Both the position numbers and the translations under genes were made by a program. DNA of 64,000 bases. Origin: Desulfobacteraceae bacterium RAAP-1. GTDB lineage: Bacteria; Desulfobacterota; Desulfobacteria; Desulfobacterales; Desulfatirhabdiaceae. The stretch lies in the NCBI GenBank assembly GCA_001443525.1, contig LKPX01000008.1, positions 1 through 64,000 of the forward strand, written 5' to 3'. The notes beneath the pieces are model-generated. The model ran no database searches. It saw only the letters and a program-made list of their open reading frames with translations, and was not told the origin of the DNA. Shown here piece after piece: positions 8,845-17,427 of the stretch (position 1 is the first letter of the stretch; each line of letters starts with the position of its first letter).

Positions 8845-10233
8845 ATGCTGACTGCCGAATCTGATCATCTTGCCGCATTTATCGCCAAAATGACATCCGC
8901 CGGACTTCAGCCGGTTGTGATGAATACATTTGCCTGGTATTATCACAAGGTTGTCACCGGAGAAAAAGGATTCATCTACAACCGGGATATTCGCCCGGTG
9001 GAGCCCCATGATATTGCCGACAGCACGACGTTTGCGCCTTACGCCGACATTGGCCGGGAAATGATGTCCCAGGCCGTTATGATCGTTCTGAACGGCGGTC
9101 TGGGCACCAGCATGGGGCTTACCGGCGCCAAATCTCTTCTTCCAGCCCGAAACGGCAAAACTTTTCTTGAAATCATTGTGCGCCAGGCCGATCGCCAGCA
9201 TGTGCGGCTGGCGTTTATGGACAGTTTCAGCACCCATGCGGAAACCGTGGCGGCGCTGGAGCGTCTTCAGCCGGCGCAAATTCCGCTGTTGTTTGTTCAG
9301 AACAAGTTTCCCAAAATATTGCGCCGTGATTTTTCTCCCGCCGAGTGGCCCTGCCAGCCCGATCTGGAATGGAATCCACCGGGACACGGCGATATCTATA
9401 CGGCGCTCTACACATCTGGCATTCTGGAACAGTTGCTGGCCGATGGCATTCAGTATGCGTTTATTGCCAATTCGGACAATCTGGGAGCAACGCTGGATCC
9501 GTCACTGCTGGGATATTTTGCAGAAAAATCGCTGCCGTTCATGATGGAAGTTTCCATCCGAAAACCGGTGGATATCAAGGGAGGACATCTGGCTGTCCAT
9601 AAAAATGGACATCTGATACTGCGGGAAGCCGCGCAGTGTACCGAAGACGAGGTAGCGGTCAGCAGAGACATCACCCGGTACCGCTATTTTAATACCAACA
9701 ATATCTGGATCAATCTGAAACGGTTAAAGGCTGCATTTGACCGGTATGGCGTTATTCATCTTCCCATGATTCTGAATCCCAAAACATTGGATCCGAGAGA
9801 CAGCACCAGCCCTGAAATCTATCAGGTGGAAACCGCCATGGGGTCTGCCATTTCTCTGGTCGAAGGTGCTACCGCGGTCGTTGTTCCCCGTGCCCGGTTT
9901 TATCCGGTTAAAAAATGCAATGAACTCCTCGTGATCCGCTCTGACCGCTTCAGCTACTCCGATCAGGACGGACTACAGGCAAATCCGGAACGGCTTGGAG
10001 AGCAGATTCAGGTTGATCTGGATCCCCGGTATTACACCATGATCGATGCTTTTGATGCCCGGTTTCCTTTCGGGCCGCCGTCACTGGCGGCGTGTGAATC
10101 CTTGAGTGTTTCCGGCAATGTGTTTTTTGGAAAGAACATTACCTTGAAAGGCAACGTCGCCATTCGGCATTCCGGAGGCGCCGCCGGATATGTTCCCGAT
10201 GGCAAGATCATTGAAGGAACGCTTTCTTTGTAA
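8845..10233 (+). CDS. UTP--glucose-1-phosphate uridylyltransferase, eukaryotic-like UDPGP family
   Basis: A 462-residue nucleotidyltransferase that makes a UDP-sugar from UTP and a sugar 1-phosphate. The nucleotide loop LNGGLGTSMGLTGAKS lies at about 82-97. Further UDPGP landmarks are PGHGDIYTAL, FIANSDNLGATLDP, FFNTNNIWINL-like RYFNTNNIWINL, and the C-terminal left-handed-helix strands (LKGNVAIRHSG). This is the UGP2 type, not the GalU type usual in Proteobacteria. AGGAG lies upstream of the ATG. Together with the phosphohexomutase at 43-44 kb it could feed envelope polysaccharide synthesis (inference). Other sugars such as N-acetylglucosamine cannot be excluded. Confidence 0.88.
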   Translation: MLTAESDHLAAFIAKMTSAGLQPVVMNTFAWYYHKVVTGEKGFIYNRDIRPVEPHDIADSTTFAPYADIGREMMSQAVMIVLNGGLGTSMGLTGAKSLLPARNGKTFLEIIVRQADRQHVRLAFMDSFSTHAETVAALERLQPAQIPLLFVQNKFPKILRRDFSPAEWPCQPDLEWNPPGHGDIYTALYTSGILEQLLADGIQYAFIANSDNLGATLDPSLLGYFAEKSLPFMMEVSIRKPVDIKGGHLAVHKNGHLILREAAQCTEDEVAVSRDITRYRYFNTNNIWINLKRLKAAFDRYGVIHLPMILNPKTLDPRDSTSPEIYQVETAMGSAISLVEGATAVVVPRARFYPVKKCNELLVIRSDRFSYSDQDGLQANPERLGEQIQVDLDPRYYTMIDAFDARFPFGPPSLAACESLSVSGNVFFGKNITLKGNVAIRHSGGAAGYVPDGKIIEGTLSL

Positions 10234-10255
10234 GAACGCTATCCGGTCTCTGGCG

Positions 10256-11977
10256 TCACGATAAAAAATTACAGGTGTCTGCTTCCAGTATTTTGATGAC
10301 AACCAGTGTCTTGTCGTCTTCTGTTTCGGATAGTCCGCGAAATTGATCGGCAGCCGTCATGATGTTTTCCTGAATCCGGGCTGCCGATGCTTCCCGGGAA
10401 TTCCTCAAGACAGCTTTCAGGCGTTCCTTTCCGAACATCTCTCCCTCCGGATTGTGAGTTTCCCATATGCCGTCTGTTCCGATAACCAGTATTTGTCCAG
10501 GCGCTATCTGCCGTTCATATTGAACATACGGGGCTTCGCTCATAACTCCCAGAGCCATCCCGACGCCTTTCAGTTCATGAATTTCTCCGGAGTCAGGCTC
10601 CAGCAGAAACGCAGGATCATGGCCTGCATTTACCCACCGGAGGCAAAGCTCGGCGCGATCCACCTCACCGTAAAACAGTGTCATGAACCGTCCGGAATCC
10701 TCGACATCCCGGCACAACTGACGGTTGACATCCGAAATCATCTGGGAGACATCGCCGGACATCGAAGACCGCATCCGCAACAGCGCCCGCGCAGTGGTCA
10801 TGATCAGCGCCGACGGAATGCCATGATCCGATACATCACCGACCACCACGCTGAAGCGGTCGGGGCAGGACAAATCCGGTACATACACATCGAAAAAATC
10901 GCCGCCGGTTTCATCGCAATAATGGCATGCGCCACTGATATCGATACCATTGATCTGGGGGATGGTTTTGGGCAGAAGATTCTGCTGGACTTCCATCGCC
11001 ATGTCGAGCGATTGGCGAATCCGGTACCTTTCCCTGAGGACTTCCACCATTTTATTGAAATTTTCGGCCATCAGGCCTATCTCATCATTGGAGCGCACCC
11101 GAACCGACACGGTTAAATCACCTTGTTCAACGCGAATCATGGCATTTTCGATCTCACGGATTGGATCCACGATACTGAGGGCGAAATGCCGGGACAAAAC
11201 AATGGAGCCTGAAATGCCGATTGCAGATATAAAGGCCGTCAGGTTGAACATTCCCTGAACGACATCCTGGGAATCCGATAGCGCCATAGCGGCTGCCTTG
11301 TGATAAAAAAGATGCGCCATCAGCCCCAGCGGAAAGATACTGGTCAGAAAAAAGGTGATAAGCATCCTGACCCGGAGTTTCAGATGATACGCGCCCGGAG
11401 TATTGATCATACTCCCGACAGTGAAAAAATACGGACGTAGTTTCCGGCACAGGGTTTCCATGACAAACAGGATGATCGTGCCGGTGACAACACCGGAAAT
11501 GAGAGTCCCGCTCAATATCCGTAAAGACTGCATCAAGGCGTCCATCAACATTTCGTTCCTGGGGCGCAGTGTCAGGCGTATCAGAAACATCAGCACCGAG
11601 GCCACCGCCCACATTGTCACAGAAATTCCGGCGGAAATATACGGCAGATTCAGAATGCGAAGTTGAGCGCTCAGTCGCACTGTATCCGGTATCTCGACGC
11701 CGTTTTGAACGGCGTGGATATACGCCATGAGTTTCTTTTCCCACCGGAATTGAAGGCTGAATCCGATCGTGATCAGACAGACAGCAATCAGAATAGGGAT
11801 GACGCAGTTCGTATAAATCGAAAAATAGGCGCCTGCCGGCGCCAGATAATTGAAATAAAAGATGCAGATTGCCGCCCCGATGGCGTTGGCTCCGATATGA
11901 AGGGTACCGAAGCTCCGCCAGTCATATTGCGTCAGCGGCGGCAATTCAGACTGTGAAATTGGAGGTGTGTCTGTCAT
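10256..11977 (-). CDS. Membrane HAMP-SpoIIE/PP2C serine phosphatase (RsbU-like)
   Basis: A 573-residue sensor phosphatase. About six hydrophobic segments lie in residues 28-265. A HAMP domain (about 268-320, with VEQGDLTVSVRVRSNDEIGLMAENFN) then connects to a SpoIIE/PP2C domain (about 330-565). Metal residues are in ETGGDFFDVYV, VVGDVSDHGIPSAL and VIGTDGIWETHN. Such enzymes usually dephosphorylate an anti-sigma-factor antagonist in a partner-switching cascade. No STAS or RsbW-like gene lies in the window, so the partner is unknown. It converges with the UDPGP gene and is divergent from the MscS gene. Confidence 0.88.
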   Translation of the reverse strand: MTDTPPISQSELPPLTQYDWRSFGTLHIGANAIGAAICIFYFNYLAPAGAYFSIYTNCVIPILIAVCLITIGFSLQFRWEKKLMAYIHAVQNGVEIPDTVRLSAQLRILNLPYISAGISVTMWAVASVLMFLIRLTLRPRNEMLMDALMQSLRILSGTLISGVVTGTIILFVMETLCRKLRPYFFTVGSMINTPGAYHLKLRVRMLITFFLTSIFPLGLMAHLFYHKAAAMALSDSQDVVQGMFNLTAFISAIGISGSIVLSRHFALSIVDPIREIENAMIRVEQGDLTVSVRVRSNDEIGLMAENFNKMVEVLRERYRIRQSLDMAMEVQQNLLPKTIPQINGIDISGACHYCDETGGDFFDVYVPDLSCPDRFSVVVGDVSDHGIPSALIMTTARALLRMRSSMSGDVSQMISDVNRQLCRDVEDSGRFMTLFYGEVDRAELCLRWVNAGHDPAFLLEPDSGEIHELKGVGMALGVMSEAPYVQYERQIAPGQILVIGTDGIWETHNPEGEMFGKERLKAVLRNSREASAARIQENIMTAADQFRGLSETEDDKTLVVIKILEADTCNFLS

Positions 11978-12128
11978 GTGCGCCTCTGTAACATATATTG
12001 CCTGTTACAACAATAAGGACTGTTTGACTTTTGCGGTGAAATCTGCATGAATAAAAAAGAACAGCTTTGTAAAAAGTCCAATCACTACACGATTTCGAAC
12101 AGGGAGGTTATGCCGGGTTGTAACCGGG

Positions 12129-14681
12129 ATGAAAAAATTTCTTATGTCCTTATCATATCTGTTACCATCAAAATCCGCTGTTGTTGTTTTTCTTTGCGCC
12201 GTTTGCCTTGTTTCCGGACTTATCCGGCCTCTGCCGGGCGCTGCAGCTCAGGATGATCATGCGGCTGCCGCCAACACAGCGCCTGCCGCCGCCATTGAAA
12301 ATCATAAAGAATCCATCGAAGTCACCATCAATACGGAAACCGCCAGTAATGCGGATCTCAAGGCCAGACTCAGTCAGGCGGAAGCCTGGCAGAAATCTCA
12401 GATCGCCGAATTGCATGTTTATAATGTCCAGTTGTCTGCATACGGCAATCTCCTCATGCTGCCTCAAACCACAGCGGCGGATATGGAAAGGGCCAGGATT
12501 GATACCCTGAACGCGCGTGACGCCATTGCCGGAAAGCTTAAAGATATTTCAGAAACAACCGGACAGCTTGCCCAGCTATCCGCTCAGACCAAGGATCAGC
12601 TCAGCCTTAACGAAAAGCAGTTGAGCGATATCACCGCATCGGGCGCATCGGATACGGTCAGCATTACCTTGAAAAAAAATCTTCAGACCCTGATAGCGCT
12701 TTTGAACATCAAGCAGAAACGAATTGAAAAAATAGAAGATATTTATAACACCCTTAAACAGCAACTGGGGGATACACAAAACTCCCTCTCTGATGTGGCC
12801 GACAAACTGAACCAGCAGGTGGAACTGAAAAAAAAAGCGGCTCTGTTTCAGCGCAGCGCATCCCCGCTGCTGGCATTCAATGCACAGCAGTTGAAAGAAG
12901 AGCTGCACACGATTGTCGTCAAGATATTGAAGCCGGTATCCGCTGATTTCTGGAAGTCCCTGTACATATCGCTGAAAGACACAACGGGCTTGCGGATACT
13001 ACTTCTGATGGTGCCGTATATCGGCATTTTGTGGGGACTGCTGCGCTTCAGAACACTGTATCGACGATCTGAATCCAATTGGCGGCTGGAAAAAACTCCC
13101 TGGCGCTTTCTGCTGTTCGGCGTTCTGGACAAATCTCTGATTCTGACGGGCACGACGGTTTTTCTGACAGGGTATATCAACCTTCAGACAGAATCCGTGG
13201 AAATTGCCACCTGGAAAATTATCTGCAGTTTCCTGTGGCTGTGGCTCCTGACCCAGTGGGGAATCCTGGGGGTTCGGACGTGGAAACTCTCAGGGCTGCC
13301 AGACATACCGGATCGGATTCAGAAGGGGTTGGGTTTCGGGCTTCGCACCATCCGGTTTTTCGGCGTGACATATCTGTGCCTGGAGTGGCTGCTGGACGGC
13401 GCCGGCAGTGTCCTTCTGCTGGCGCGCATGTTGTTTGGCGTCGGTTTACTGGTGGAGTATATCCATTTCTGGAAATCCGTCAAACCCCGCTTGCCCATAC
13501 TTTCAGACAAATATCGCTATTTAAAACCTGCTTTGGCGGGAGTCGGCTACATCATTGCCGGGCTCGGGCCTGTTCTGGAGCTTGTCGGTTATGGCTACAT
13601 GGCGCTTTACTGGTACACATCCTGGGGGATCACCCTGACCGTCTGCGGGTGGGCGGGCATCCTGATGATGGTAATTCGCGAATGGCAGAAGGTATTGACG
13701 GCTTCACATCAGCATGGAGGCCATCATACCTCTGACCGTCATACCCTTCAGTGGTTGTCCATGCGGCTGTTGTGGACCGCCTGGTTTCCGGTGGTTATCA
13801 TTGCGGTGATGATGGCATGGGGGGCTAAACACGCCGTCATTTTAGGTTTTTTCAAAGTGATCAATTATCCGCTTCCGATCGGGGATTTGCGGCTCAGCAT
13901 TCTTGGGTTCGCCTGCTCTGCCCTGATGCTCTTGCTTACCCATTTTTCAACCCGCTTGTGGCGTCGCGTGCTGCGGGAAAAAATACTGTCAGGAAGCGGT
14001 ATGGAACCGGGCTTGAAAGATTCCATATCCGCCATTACCGTGTATCTGCTCTGGGCGCTGGGCATATTCATTTCGCTGCGGGTGGTCGGGGTCAGTTCTA
14101 CATCGCTGACAGTGGTTTTTGGCGCCCTCAGTATCGGGCTTGGTTTCGGAATCCAGAATATTTTCAATAATTTTATCAGCGGCATCATCCTGCTCTTTGA
14201 AAGGCCCATTCAGATTGGAGATGCGGTCGAAATCAACGGTGTCTGGGGCGTCGTTCAGAAAATCAATGTTCGATCGACGCTGGTGCAGACGTATGACAAT
14301 GCGTCGCTGATCATCCCCAATTCCGAATTCATCAGCAACAAGGTAATCAACTGGAGTTTCAAGGACCACCGTATCCGCCGGATAATCAGCATCGGCGTGG
14401 CCTATGGTTCAGATACGGCGCTTGTTTCATCCACCCTTCTTGAAATTGCCCGGAAAACGCAGTGGGTGTTGACAGAGCCAGCCCCGGATGTTCTCTTTGC
14501 CGATTTCGGCGACAGTGCGCTGATATTTAAACTCAGGGTCTGGACGCTGGTGGATCATATGTCGCGCGTCGAAACCCAGATACGGTTCGATATCGAACGC
14601 CTTTTCCGGGAACGCCACATCGAAATGCCGTTTCCGCAGCATGATGTTCATATCGTTCCGATCGCCGGAGAGACGTCATGA
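12129..14681 (+). CDS. Large MscS-family mechanosensitive channel (MscK/YbdG-like architecture)
   Basis: An 850-residue inner-membrane channel. A signal peptide (about 1-40) precedes a periplasmic coiled-coil region (about 55-250). About ten membrane helices follow from residue 285, and the MscS pore and beta domains occupy about 640-850. The pore helix region contains VVFGALSIGLGFGIQNIFNNFISGI, and the beta domain contains PIQIGDAVEINGVWG, VRSTLVQTYDN and IIPNSEFISNKVINWS. The ribosome site before this ATG is weak (AACCGGG). A much better AGGGAGG serves an out-of-frame ATG at 12110. The stop overlaps mvhG by four bases, an odd pairing of an osmotic channel with a hydrogenase. Confidence 0.88.
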   Translation: MKKFLMSLSYLLPSKSAVVVFLCAVCLVSGLIRPLPGAAAQDDHAAAANTAPAAAIENHKESIEVTINTETASNADLKARLSQAEAWQKSQIAELHVYNVQLSAYGNLLMLPQTTAADMERARIDTLNARDAIAGKLKDISETTGQLAQLSAQTKDQLSLNEKQLSDITASGASDTVSITLKKNLQTLIALLNIKQKRIEKIEDIYNTLKQQLGDTQNSLSDVADKLNQQVELKKKAALFQRSASPLLAFNAQQLKEELHTIVVKILKPVSADFWKSLYISLKDTTGLRILLLMVPYIGILWGLLRFRTLYRRSESNWRLEKTPWRFLLFGVLDKSLILTGTTVFLTGYINLQTESVEIATWKIICSFLWLWLLTQWGILGVRTWKLSGLPDIPDRIQKGLGFGLRTIRFFGVTYLCLEWLLDGAGSVLLLARMLFGVGLLVEYIHFWKSVKPRLPILSDKYRYLKPALAGVGYIIAGLGPVLELVGYGYMALYWYTSWGITLTVCGWAGILMMVIREWQKVLTASHQHGGHHTSDRHTLQWLSMRLLWTAWFPVVIIAVMMAWGAKHAVILGFFKVINYPLPIGDLRLSILGFACSALMLLLTHFSTRLWRRVLREKILSGSGMEPGLKDSISAITVYLLWALGIFISLRVVGVSSTSLTVVFGALSIGLGFGIQNIFNNFISGIILLFERPIQIGDAVEINGVWGVVQKINVRSTLVQTYDNASLIIPNSEFISNKVINWSFKDHRIRRIISIGVAYGSDTALVSSTLLEIARKTQWVLTEPAPDVLFADFGDSALIFKLRVWTLVDHMSRVETQIRFDIERLFRERHIEMPFPQHDVHIVPIAGETS

Positions 14682-15688
14682 GCAAGCCCAAAATCGCCTT
14701 CTACTGGTGCGCCGGTTGCGGTGGATGCGACGAAGCGGTGGTGGATATGGCAGAATATCTGATGGAGCTGGCGCAGTCCGTTGATATCGTTTTCTGGCCG
14801 GCCGTCATGGATGGCAGGTACGCCGACCTGGCGGCGCTTCCGGATGGGGCTATCCGGGCAAGCCTGATCAATGGCGCGATTCAGCAGGAAGATCATGTCC
14901 ATATGGCCCGGCTGCTGCGCCGGAAATCCCGGCTCATTATCGCCAATGGCGCCTGCGCACACATCGGCGGCGTTATCGGTCTTGCCAATCTGCACCGTCC
15001 GGAAGATATTCTCCGCCGCGCCTATGTCGGCGCCGATACCGCAGATAATCCGGACGGCGTTCTTCCCGGCGGGTCGCCATCGCCGCGCGCCGATCTTCCC
15101 CGCCGGCTGAAACGGGTTTATCCTTTAGATCGGGTTATTCCCGTGGATTATTATATCCCCGGATGCCCGCCCCTGCCGGAGCTTATCGGAAAGGCATTGA
15201 CGCGCATTCTCGACAACACGCTGCCGGATAAAGGCCGGGTTTTGGCAGAAACCCACGCGTTATGCCACTTTTGTCCCCGTCGCGATACGCTGCCTTCAGA
15301 TCGTATGCAGATTCCTGAATTCAAACGATTCCATGAAAATCGCTGGGATCCGTCCGTGTGTTTCCTCCGGCAGGGTATCCTGTGCCTGGGGCCCGCCACG
15401 CGCGGGGGGTGTCAGTCCCGGTGTATTTCCGCCAACATGCCCTGCCGGGGATGTTTCGGGCCTCTGGATGCAGCGCCGGATCAGGGCGCCAAAGCCCTTT
15501 CGTTCATTGCGGCGCTGATGGCGGCGGAAAATGAAGAACAGGCCGCTATGGCTGCCGCAGGCATTCCGGACCCCGCAGGATTGTTTTACCGTTACAGCAT
15601 GGCGGCATCCATTTTGGCGCCGATCCTTCCGGATCCGCCAGGTTCAAGGCCCTTCTGTTCAGAATCGCTTTTTCCGGAGCCGTTATGA
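14678..15688 (+). CDS. mvhG: [NiFe] hydrogenase small subunit, group 3c MvhG-type
   Basis: A 336-residue cytoplasmic small subunit. The N-terminal YWCAGCGGCDEAVVD and GACAHIGG, plus YIPGCPPLPE, give the proximal-cluster cysteines of the NADH-dehydrogenase 20-kDa fold. The C-terminal part adds CHFCPRRD and a Cys-rich stretch (about 223-262: CLGPATRGGCQSRC, MPCRGCFGP) for two further [4Fe-4S] clusters. This is the group 3 form without a Tat signal, so the enzyme stays in the cytoplasm. It overlaps mscS before it and mvhA after it (both ATGA). The expected electron partner, MvhD, is encoded 9.3 kb downstream next to hdrA. Confidence 0.87.
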   Translation: MSKPKIAFYWCAGCGGCDEAVVDMAEYLMELAQSVDIVFWPAVMDGRYADLAALPDGAIRASLINGAIQQEDHVHMARLLRRKSRLIIANGACAHIGGVIGLANLHRPEDILRRAYVGADTADNPDGVLPGGSPSPRADLPRRLKRVYPLDRVIPVDYYIPGCPPLPELIGKALTRILDNTLPDKGRVLAETHALCHFCPRRDTLPSDRMQIPEFKRFHENRWDPSVCFLRQGILCLGPATRGGCQSRCISANMPCRGCFGPLDAAPDQGAKALSFIAALMAAENEEQAAMAAAGIPDPAGLFYRYSMAASILAPILPDPPGSRPFCSESLFPEPL

Positions 15689-17076
15689 GCCGCCGCATTT
15701 CAATTGATCCTGTCACGCGGCTTGAAGGACATGGCCGCATTCAAATTCTGCTGGATGCAGACGGCAAAGTCTCTGACGTCCTGTTTCAGGTGCCGGAATT
15801 CAGGGGATTTGAAAAATTCTGCGAAGGCCGGGCTGTGGAAGAAATGCCGACGCTCACGCAGAAAATCTGCGGCATCTGCCCTATGGCTCACCACATGGCG
15901 TCCACCAAGGCCCTTGACGACTTATTCTCTGTCGCTGTTCCGCCGACCGCTCGAAAAATTCGCGAGCTGGCCTATCATGCCTTTATATTTGAGGATCACC
16001 TGCTCCATGTCTATTATCTGGGAGGTCCAGACTGGCTGATGGCTCCGGATACGCCGCCGTCCCGGCGCAATATTGCAGGTCTTGCCGAACAAATGGGCGC
16101 TGCTTTCACAACCCGTCTGATGACGGCAAGACATCAGGCGCGTCAGATGATCGCCCGCATCAGCGGCAGCGCGCTGTATCCGGTTTTCGGGCTGCCTGGC
16201 GGCATTTCCAAGTCTTTGACACAAGAAGATCAAGACTTTGCCGCAGCCGCATCCCGCGTCATGCTCGATTTTGCGGGTGTCTCATTGAAGCTATTTGAAA
16301 AGCAGCTGGAAAGGCGGACGTTTTTTCGCGAACTGTTGACGGATCCCGTGTATTATCAGCGCACTTATTCCATGGGAATGACAGACGATGACGGGCGTCT
16401 CCGGTTTTACGACGGGCATATCCGGATTGTGGATCCCGGAGGCGATCCGGTTGCAAGCTTTACAGCGAGGGATTTCCCCAAATATCTGACCGAACGGGTA
16501 AATGACTGGACCTATATGAAAAATCCTGCCATCCGAAATGCAGGCTGGCAGGGTTTTCCGGGAGATAAGACGATCACGGATTACCGGGTAGGCCCCCTGG
16601 CAAGACTCAATGTCATATCGGGAATTTCCACGCCGCTGGCCCAGTCCGCCTACGAAAAAATGATGTCATTTTTCGGCGGAAGGCCTGTGCATCATACGCT
16701 GGCTTATCACTGGGCCAGATTGATCGAAATTCTCCATGCCGCCGAGCGTGTCGCCGAACTGGCGATAGAGCCGGATATCATCAGTTCTGAAATCCGGAAT
16801 ATTCCTGCGCCTCTCCAAAGAGAGCAAAGCGGCTCAGGCGTCTGTGAAGCGCCTCGGGGAACACTGTTTCATGTCTATCATTCCAGCGCTGAGGGCATCG
16901 TCCAGAAACTGAATCTGATGGTCGGCACCCAGCATAACGCCGCCGCATTGTACCGTTCCGTTCATCAGGCGGCCTCCATGCTGATCACGAACGGGCAGAT
17001 TTCAGATGCTGTTTTAAACCGGATCGAAATGGCTTACCGCGCCTATGATCCCTGCCTGGCCTGCGCCACTCACTGA
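15685..17076 (+). CDS. mvhA: [NiFe] hydrogenase large subunit, group 3c MvhA-type
   Basis: A 463-residue catalytic subunit. The L1 motif is QKICGICPMAHH (Cys near 60 and 63). The L2 motif is DPCLACATH at the very C-terminus, giving the four nickel cysteines. The start ISIDPVTRLEGHGRI is the standard N-terminus. The reading frame stops immediately after the His of L2, so there is no C-terminal peptide for a maturation protease to remove. No hyp or protease genes are nearby. With mvhG it would oxidise or evolve H2 and exchange electrons with MvhD-HdrA (family knowledge). The accessory cassette begins 60 bases downstream. Confidence 0.9.
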   Translation: MSRRISIDPVTRLEGHGRIQILLDADGKVSDVLFQVPEFRGFEKFCEGRAVEEMPTLTQKICGICPMAHHMASTKALDDLFSVAVPPTARKIRELAYHAFIFEDHLLHVYYLGGPDWLMAPDTPPSRRNIAGLAEQMGAAFTTRLMTARHQARQMIARISGSALYPVFGLPGGISKSLTQEDQDFAAAASRVMLDFAGVSLKLFEKQLERRTFFRELLTDPVYYQRTYSMGMTDDDGRLRFYDGHIRIVDPGGDPVASFTARDFPKYLTERVNDWTYMKNPAIRNAGWQGFPGDKTITDYRVGPLARLNVISGISTPLAQSAYEKMMSFFGGRPVHHTLAYHWARLIEILHAAERVAELAIEPDIISSEIRNIPAPLQREQSGSGVCEAPRGTLFHVYHSSAEGIVQKLNLMVGTQHNAAALYRSVHQAASMLITNGQISDAVLNRIEMAYRAYDPCLACATH

Positions 17077-17136
17077 CAATGGCACGATGTTTCATAACAT
17101 CTTCTTGTTGGGTCGTGCTGCGCAAGAAATAACAAA

Positions 17137-17427
17137 ATGAGGTATCATATTCTCATGTCCATCCAAAAATCTGAATCTGTTCCCCAAAAAACTCAACCTT
17201 TCTTTCAGGCAATTACAAAATTGACCGATGCGGTTTGTCATCAGCACTTGAATGATGAATACGCAACACTTGCAAGAAATTTAGCCGCAGCGTTGGCGCG
17301 AAAACGTCCTTCTCCTATCGTGCGCGGCGCTCCGGAAATCTGGGCTTGTGGCATCCTTTACGCACTCGGTGCGGCCAATTTCCTTGCTGCTGTAACCGGG
17401 AAGATTGATTTCAGGGAGGCTGTATGA
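17137..17427 (+). CDS. DUF6398-like protein, C-terminally truncated
   Basis: A 96-residue protein that looks like the N-terminal core of DUF6398 (ITKLTDAVCHQHLNDEYA, RNLAAALARKRPSPIVRG, WACGILYALGAANFL). Relatives I recall continue with a helix-turn-helix-like tail after the NFL segment. Here the frame ends after GKIDFREAV, and the bases coding that tail also form the AGGGAGG ribosome site of the next gene. An alternative start is the ATG at 17155. It overlaps the next gene by ATGA, so it is the first gene of a three-gene cassette. Function is unknown, and the family name is from memory of the motif. Confidence 0.7.
   Translation: MRYHILMSIQKSESVPQKTQPFFQAITKLTDAVCHQHLNDEYATLARNLAAALARKRPSPIVRGAPEIWACGILYALGAANFLAAVTGKIDFREAV

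Noticed and set aside
12047-12256. Small ORF before and across the MscS gene start, considered as a gene
   Set aside because: Product not recognisable and mostly overlapping a real signal peptide. Only the part from the ATG at 12110 is kept as a low-interest leader idea.
17079-17094. TGGCACGATGTTTCAT as a second sigma54 promoter, upstream of the accessory cassette
   Set aside because: The -24 part is perfect but the -12 GC is replaced by CA, so it lacks an essential element.
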